This document shows positions 59,966-64,000 of a stretch of DNA of 64,000 bases, in pieces. How positions within the stretch are numbered: the stretch's first letter is position 1; every line of letters starts with the position of its first letter. This DNA is from Poecilobothrus nobilitatus. Taxonomy: Eukaryota; Arthropoda; Insecta; Diptera; Dolichopodidae. A model generated the notes under the pieces. The model ran no database searches. It saw nothing but the letters and a program-made list of their open reading frames with translations, and was not told the DNA's origin. Both the position numbers and the translations under genes were made by a program. The stretch spans positions 264,794,515 through 264,858,514 of the forward strand of contig OX352773.1 in the NCBI GenBank assembly GCA_947095535.1. The letters run 5' to 3'.

Positions 59966-60844
59966 ATGAATTTATATGAACAATTTTTTTTTGTTTTTTT
60001 TTTATATCTCTAAAAATTTTTATACATACATATGTATGTACTTATATCTATGCCAAATGCCAATGCATATTATTCATTTGTTGATGACATAAAATTAAAA
60101 TGGTAAAATTTTTGTTAGCAGATTTAATATTAATCTTATGTTTGTTTTGTATTTGTTTACAGTTTTTATTATTTTTTACTTTTAATATTATTTTTTGAAT
60201 GAAAAAAAAATCATGTATCTACATTACAATAATAATAATAATAAATGGATGTATGAATGAATGTATGTACATATATTTTTACGATTTCATTGCATATAAT
60301 TATTTTTATTGAATAAAACAAAATATTATTAAATTATTAGAAGTTATTTTGCTTTGATATAAATTATTGTGTAAAAAATCTATAAAGTTTGGCATTGTAC
60401 TTTTTGTGTAGTGGCGGTCGGTCCTGTGGTGGAGACAGCTGATTTTTTTTTGGTTTAATAGGAAATTCATTAAGTGGAAGTTATGTTGATTGCGCTTTTT
60501 ATTTCTATATACTTAAATTTTATTAAAAGTATACAGTATAGGAATAGTAAGTACTTATATGTACGTATATGTGATTTTTCTACTAAATCAAATTTATAAT
60601 CAACTAAAAATTTATTCAATTGTAATAACAAGTATTAAAAAATTAATTAGCGTGTTCGTTTACGTCAAACAAGAACAAAAAAAAAATAAAAAGATAACAA
60701 TCAGAAATTTTGAGTAATCAGAAACTTTACATGTCTAGCGAAAATTATTAATAAATACATATATGTGAAAAATTTATTAAGTAGTATTTACTTATTTATT
60801 GAATATGTAGTGATTTTACTACCGAAATAAAGTTATAGAATTGA
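59966..60844. other. AT-rich DNA with one G+C-rich patch
   Basis: GTGGCGGTCGGTCCTGTGGT (about 60411-60430) stands out in otherwise AT-rich DNA; origin unknown. TATG repeats near 60235-60270. Confidence 0.45.
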
Positions 60845-61399
60845 TACAATCGTCCCAAAAAATATTTGTGCATAGTACATACATTTATTCAGCAGAAACG
60901 AACGGTACATTATTTTTTAAACCGATTTTGAATAAAATCGGTTTAATTTGTATAGATAATAGTTTAGTCGCTTTAAGTTAAATTGTTTGTTAAGACTTGA
61001 ACAAGGTTTTCTTTATTATAGAAATTAAAGGAAAATGGTTAAAAAGCGTAAACTGTGTATTGAAACCAGATGTGCAATTGTATCAGAGTTTAATTGCGGA
61101 GTTTCTATGACGAAATTGTCTAAAAAATATAATGTTCATAGAAATACAATTATAGATATCAGCTAGAAAAACATCAGAAACGTATTGAATGCACAAATAA
61201 TTCTTGCGATTTTGTTTTTTTCTATAAATTAATGTAACGGTTTTTTTAATTTTTTTTTTTTGTAAATTTCTCTATTTTCTATTGAATTTTAATAAATTTT
61301 TAAAATCTAATTTTTTGACTATTAAGTAATTAACATCATTTATTTTTTACTAATACGTAAGAAATGTACTATGCACAAATAATTTTTGGGACGATAGTA
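60845..61399 (+). mobile_element. Tc1/mariner-type element keeping only its HTH-coding start
   Basis: TA|CAATCGTCCCAAAAAATATT at the left and, reversed, TA|CTATCGTCCCAAAAATTATT at the right: more than 35 bp of TIR (…TTTGTGCATAGTACAT) with a couple of differences, and TA duplications at 60845-60846 and 61398-61399. The element proper is 60847-61397 (551 bp). It encodes a 43-residue HTH-like peptide (see the next entry) and lacks the catalytic domain. Confidence 0.85.
61035..61166 (+). pseudogene. N-terminal HTH fragment of a Tc1-like transposase (43 codons)
   Basis: ATG at 61035 to TAG at 61164-61166. Begins MVKKRKLCIETRCAIV and continues SEFNCGVSMTKLSKKYNVHR then NTIIDIS. This is the classic pattern of the first helix-turn-helix of Tc1/pogo transposases: R-x-x-I-V-x-x-x-x-x-G-x-S-x-x-x-L-S-K-K-Y-x-V-x-R-x-T-I. 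The frame ends at the TAG and no DDE/D region follows before the right TIR. It could in principle still make a DNA-binding peptide. Confidence 0.75.
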
Positions 61400-63144
61400 T
61401 GTACCAATGTTACGTAATTTATAGACAATTCACAGAATATTTGTACGATATATGATTATTGAATACATACTATAAAATTAAGATTAGTTTTAATAACAAA
61501 TTATATGAAAATATAAAGATTACTAGGGGCCCTGTAGCTGGTATCTAAGTATATTTTACGATGACATCTAAATTGCAAAAAATTCGTAAGAGATAGAAAA
61601 TTTCTTGATTCCAAAAGAAAACAAAAAAAAATCATAATTCTAAACATATACGTATATTATATTATGTTAATGTAGATTTTGTAATAGAAAACTCCTATCC
61701 AAATATGTACTTATATTAAAAACTTATACCGAATGTCATAATACGTAGTGTGTGGGTGAAAACTACTAAATTGTAATTATAGATGTCTTGAAGACAATGA
61801 ACGTAGTCATCTCATCACGCAGCCATGAAATTGCTAAATATCAAGGAACGTTTAACGGTCAAATTTTTCAAGTAGAATACAAAACGTTGAAAACATCAAA
61901 GAGAAACAATACAAGTATAATAAAATAAGTAAAGTAAAAAATTAATGTAAATAAAATTCAGATAAAATAAATAAAGTAATAAAATAAACTAATAGTAAAA
62001 CTATATTATAAAATATTTGTATTGAAGTACATTTATTTCCAAATTTTTAACAATATCTTTTGGTTTTTTTAACCTTTGAAAGAATTATCATTTATTACAT
62101 TTAAACAAAAAACTATATAATAATGTACAGTGACAGTTTAGCTGTCAAAGTTGAAATTTTACGTTGCAGTTAAAAATAGATAAACTTTTGAGCAATGGTT
62201 GTGATGATAACTTGATGGTTTAACATTTTGAAGTTGTATTTCTGCGCGATAGCTAACCTTATTATGCTTAGAAGGTTAATAAAATAAAAGAAAAGTAAAA
62301 GATGTTATCTTTGAAGATTTTATATTATATGCGATATTATACTTAATCTTTATATACTTATTTAAATTATAAAATTTAACTATCTTATAAGAATACATTG
62401 AAACCAATCAATTTAAAATTCTTTGAAACTAAAAGAATAGTTTCGAATGATAATTTTATTATACAGATAAACAACAGTTCATCAAATTAATTATTTCAAT
62501 GATAGGGGGGCTCATGATTTTGTCCATTGACAGCTAATAATATTTACTCCATTCTTTTATTGAATAAACTGTGAATAATCAAATAAGGACAAGGGCTCTT
62601 TTAAAACATCTTTCATTTTCATTAACATTGTAACAATAATTTTTCAAGTAACACGACAACACTGAAATTTTATGATAATTAATGATTATAAATTTTTTTA
62701 TTATGAGAATGAAATCAACATACCAAAATGAGGTTAGCTTTTCGCACAATTCTCTAACTTTTTTTTTTTAATTTTATAGGCAAAAATTATTATTTTTTTT
62801 TACTCTGATTGAATTTCCAGTCTATTTATAAAATTATCATATCAATTTAGCAGAGCTAAATAAATATAAAACTGAAAATAAAAATTGAATCATAAAATAT
62901 TTTTTATTTTAGATTAAAATTATGGTTTACTTTTATTAATTAATTAATAATAAATGGATTTTAATTAAAAAAAATATGTATTCCTAGTAAATTGTGGAAA
63001 AAAGAACAGCATAAGAGAAATAATTACGGATGATCTTTAGATTAACTTACGCATCTCAAAACTTTTTTTTAACTAGCTGCAGTCAATTATATATTCTAAG
63101 CGGTTTTTTTTAGATAATTAGAATTTTGTTGCCAATATTTATTT
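61400..63144. other. AT-rich non-coding DNA
   Basis: No gene recognised. A small palindrome GACAG-TTTAG-CTGTC lies at about 62130-62145. Confidence 0.5.
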
Positions 63145-63147
63145 TAG

Positions 63148-63215
63148 AAGTGGAATATGGATCTGTCATTAATTGGGGATGTGAATATGGATATGGATCT
63201 GTCGTTAATTGGGAA
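63148..63215 (+). repeat. Two-copy direct repeat GGATCTGTCRTTAATTGGG
   Basis: AATATGGATCTGTCATTAAT and ATATGGATCTGTCGTTAATT, each followed by TGGG; about 35-bp spacing. Local tandem duplication. Confidence 0.7.
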
Positions 63216-64000
63216 CGTCATTGAAATTCATTAGTTTTATTGAATTTTCTTTGTCCAAAATTTAAACAATCAATCGCATGTGAGGCAATTTAAAGAATAT
63301 TTATAATTAGGATGATTAAAGCACTTTGTTTAATTTTGAGAAAATATTTTTAATTTTTTTTTGTATTTATAAATAAAAACTTACCTATTTATACACAGTG
63401 TTCAGATATAATAGTTTTTATACGCTTTATAGAGTTTACAAGAACTGTTAATAAATAAATAACATAAGTGAACGTTTAATTATAGTATAAAAAATTAGTC
63501 TTATAAGTTCGTTTTCGTAATTTGCTAAGGGTAACTAGACGTTAAAGGTACCTATGTTAGAGCTGATATCTGCCTTGGTAAAAGAAGTTAGGGTCGAATA
63601 AAGCTCAAGTAAAGATATAATAGACATTATTTAACGGACAATTTCTAGACCAAAATCTAATGAATTTAGGAAATAGAAGAGATTAATAAGGATAATAATC
63701 CATGATGGTAATATTTAATAATACGCACTATAGAGTTTTTCTTTATTAATACAAATAAAATGTTTTTAGTCAATTGATTAAATTTTAAAGGTCTACAGTG
63801 TTGTATTAAAGTTCTGCTGTATTAAAGTTCTACAGTACTTTATTAAAGTTCATCTTAATTTTAATTATAAATAATTTGAAAATATTTAAAATTTAAAAAA
63901 ATCAAAAAAATTATTTTTATCTTTGTACATTTCAAAATTATAAGTACTAAATTGTAAAACTAATAAGTTTTTAATCTTTAGATTAAGTTAATTTCATTTC
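63216..64000. other. AT-rich DNA to the window end
   Basis: Includes three imperfect copies of TATTAAAGTTCTRC (63804-63850). No gene seen. Confidence 0.55.

Overview
The window is nuclear DNA from an insect, most likely a fly (Diptera, probably brachyceran). It is strongly AT-rich, with countless A and T homopolymers and many TATG/TACA microsatellites of the fly type. Genes are split by GT-AG introns, tRNA genes have internal promoters, and the mobile elements are animal ones: DD41D rosa-like mariners, Tc1/pogo-type MITEs, non-LTR retrotransposon tails and tRNA-derived SINE-like pieces. There are no operons or bacterial signals. Most of the 64 kb is intergenic or intronic.

Layout. Positions 2413-9717 hold the one confident protein gene: four exons (2413-2489, 4043-4266, 4338-4406, 8996-9717) that join in frame into a 363-residue protein. 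Its last exon resembles the N-terminal half of a widespread, uncharacterised, probably transposon-derived insect protein family, and it stops where a longer C-terminal part would be expected. Introns 1 and 3 carry a hAT-like MITE, a fold-back mariner, a non-LTR RNase H remnant and a SINE-like tRNA head. Just downstream lies a convergent tRNA pair, tRNA-Glu(TTC) at 10094-10165 (+) and tRNA-Asp(GTC) at 10225-10296 (-). From about 10.8 to 14 kb there is a possible promoter and 5' leader region with a strong donor (12886) and a 29-base exon carrying a start codon (13946-13974). A phase-compatible last exon with a poly(A) signal lies at 51932-52143. A second small candidate gene with two exons and a CCxC start sits at 17209-17617.

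The remainder is a graveyard of mobile elements. TIR elements lie at 1220-2047, 3204-3747, 14629-15013, 21699-22355, 25342-25678, 37278-37992, 38925-39507 and 60847-61397. Three DD41D mariner copies lie at 4905-5784, 40264-41582 and 54647-55532. Non-LTR remnants lie at about 6516-7060, 49317-49472 and 51335-51480. There is a 470-bp-period tandem array at 42721-43870, an oppositely oriented pair of related elements at 56808-58035, a nearly identical dispersed duplication (44786-44930 and 48981-49117), and a three-copy unclassified repeat (23135, 26397 and 51145).

All exon models were read by eye from splice signals and frame, and all element calls rest on terminal repeats, target duplications and motifs seen in the sequence. 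No database search was possible.
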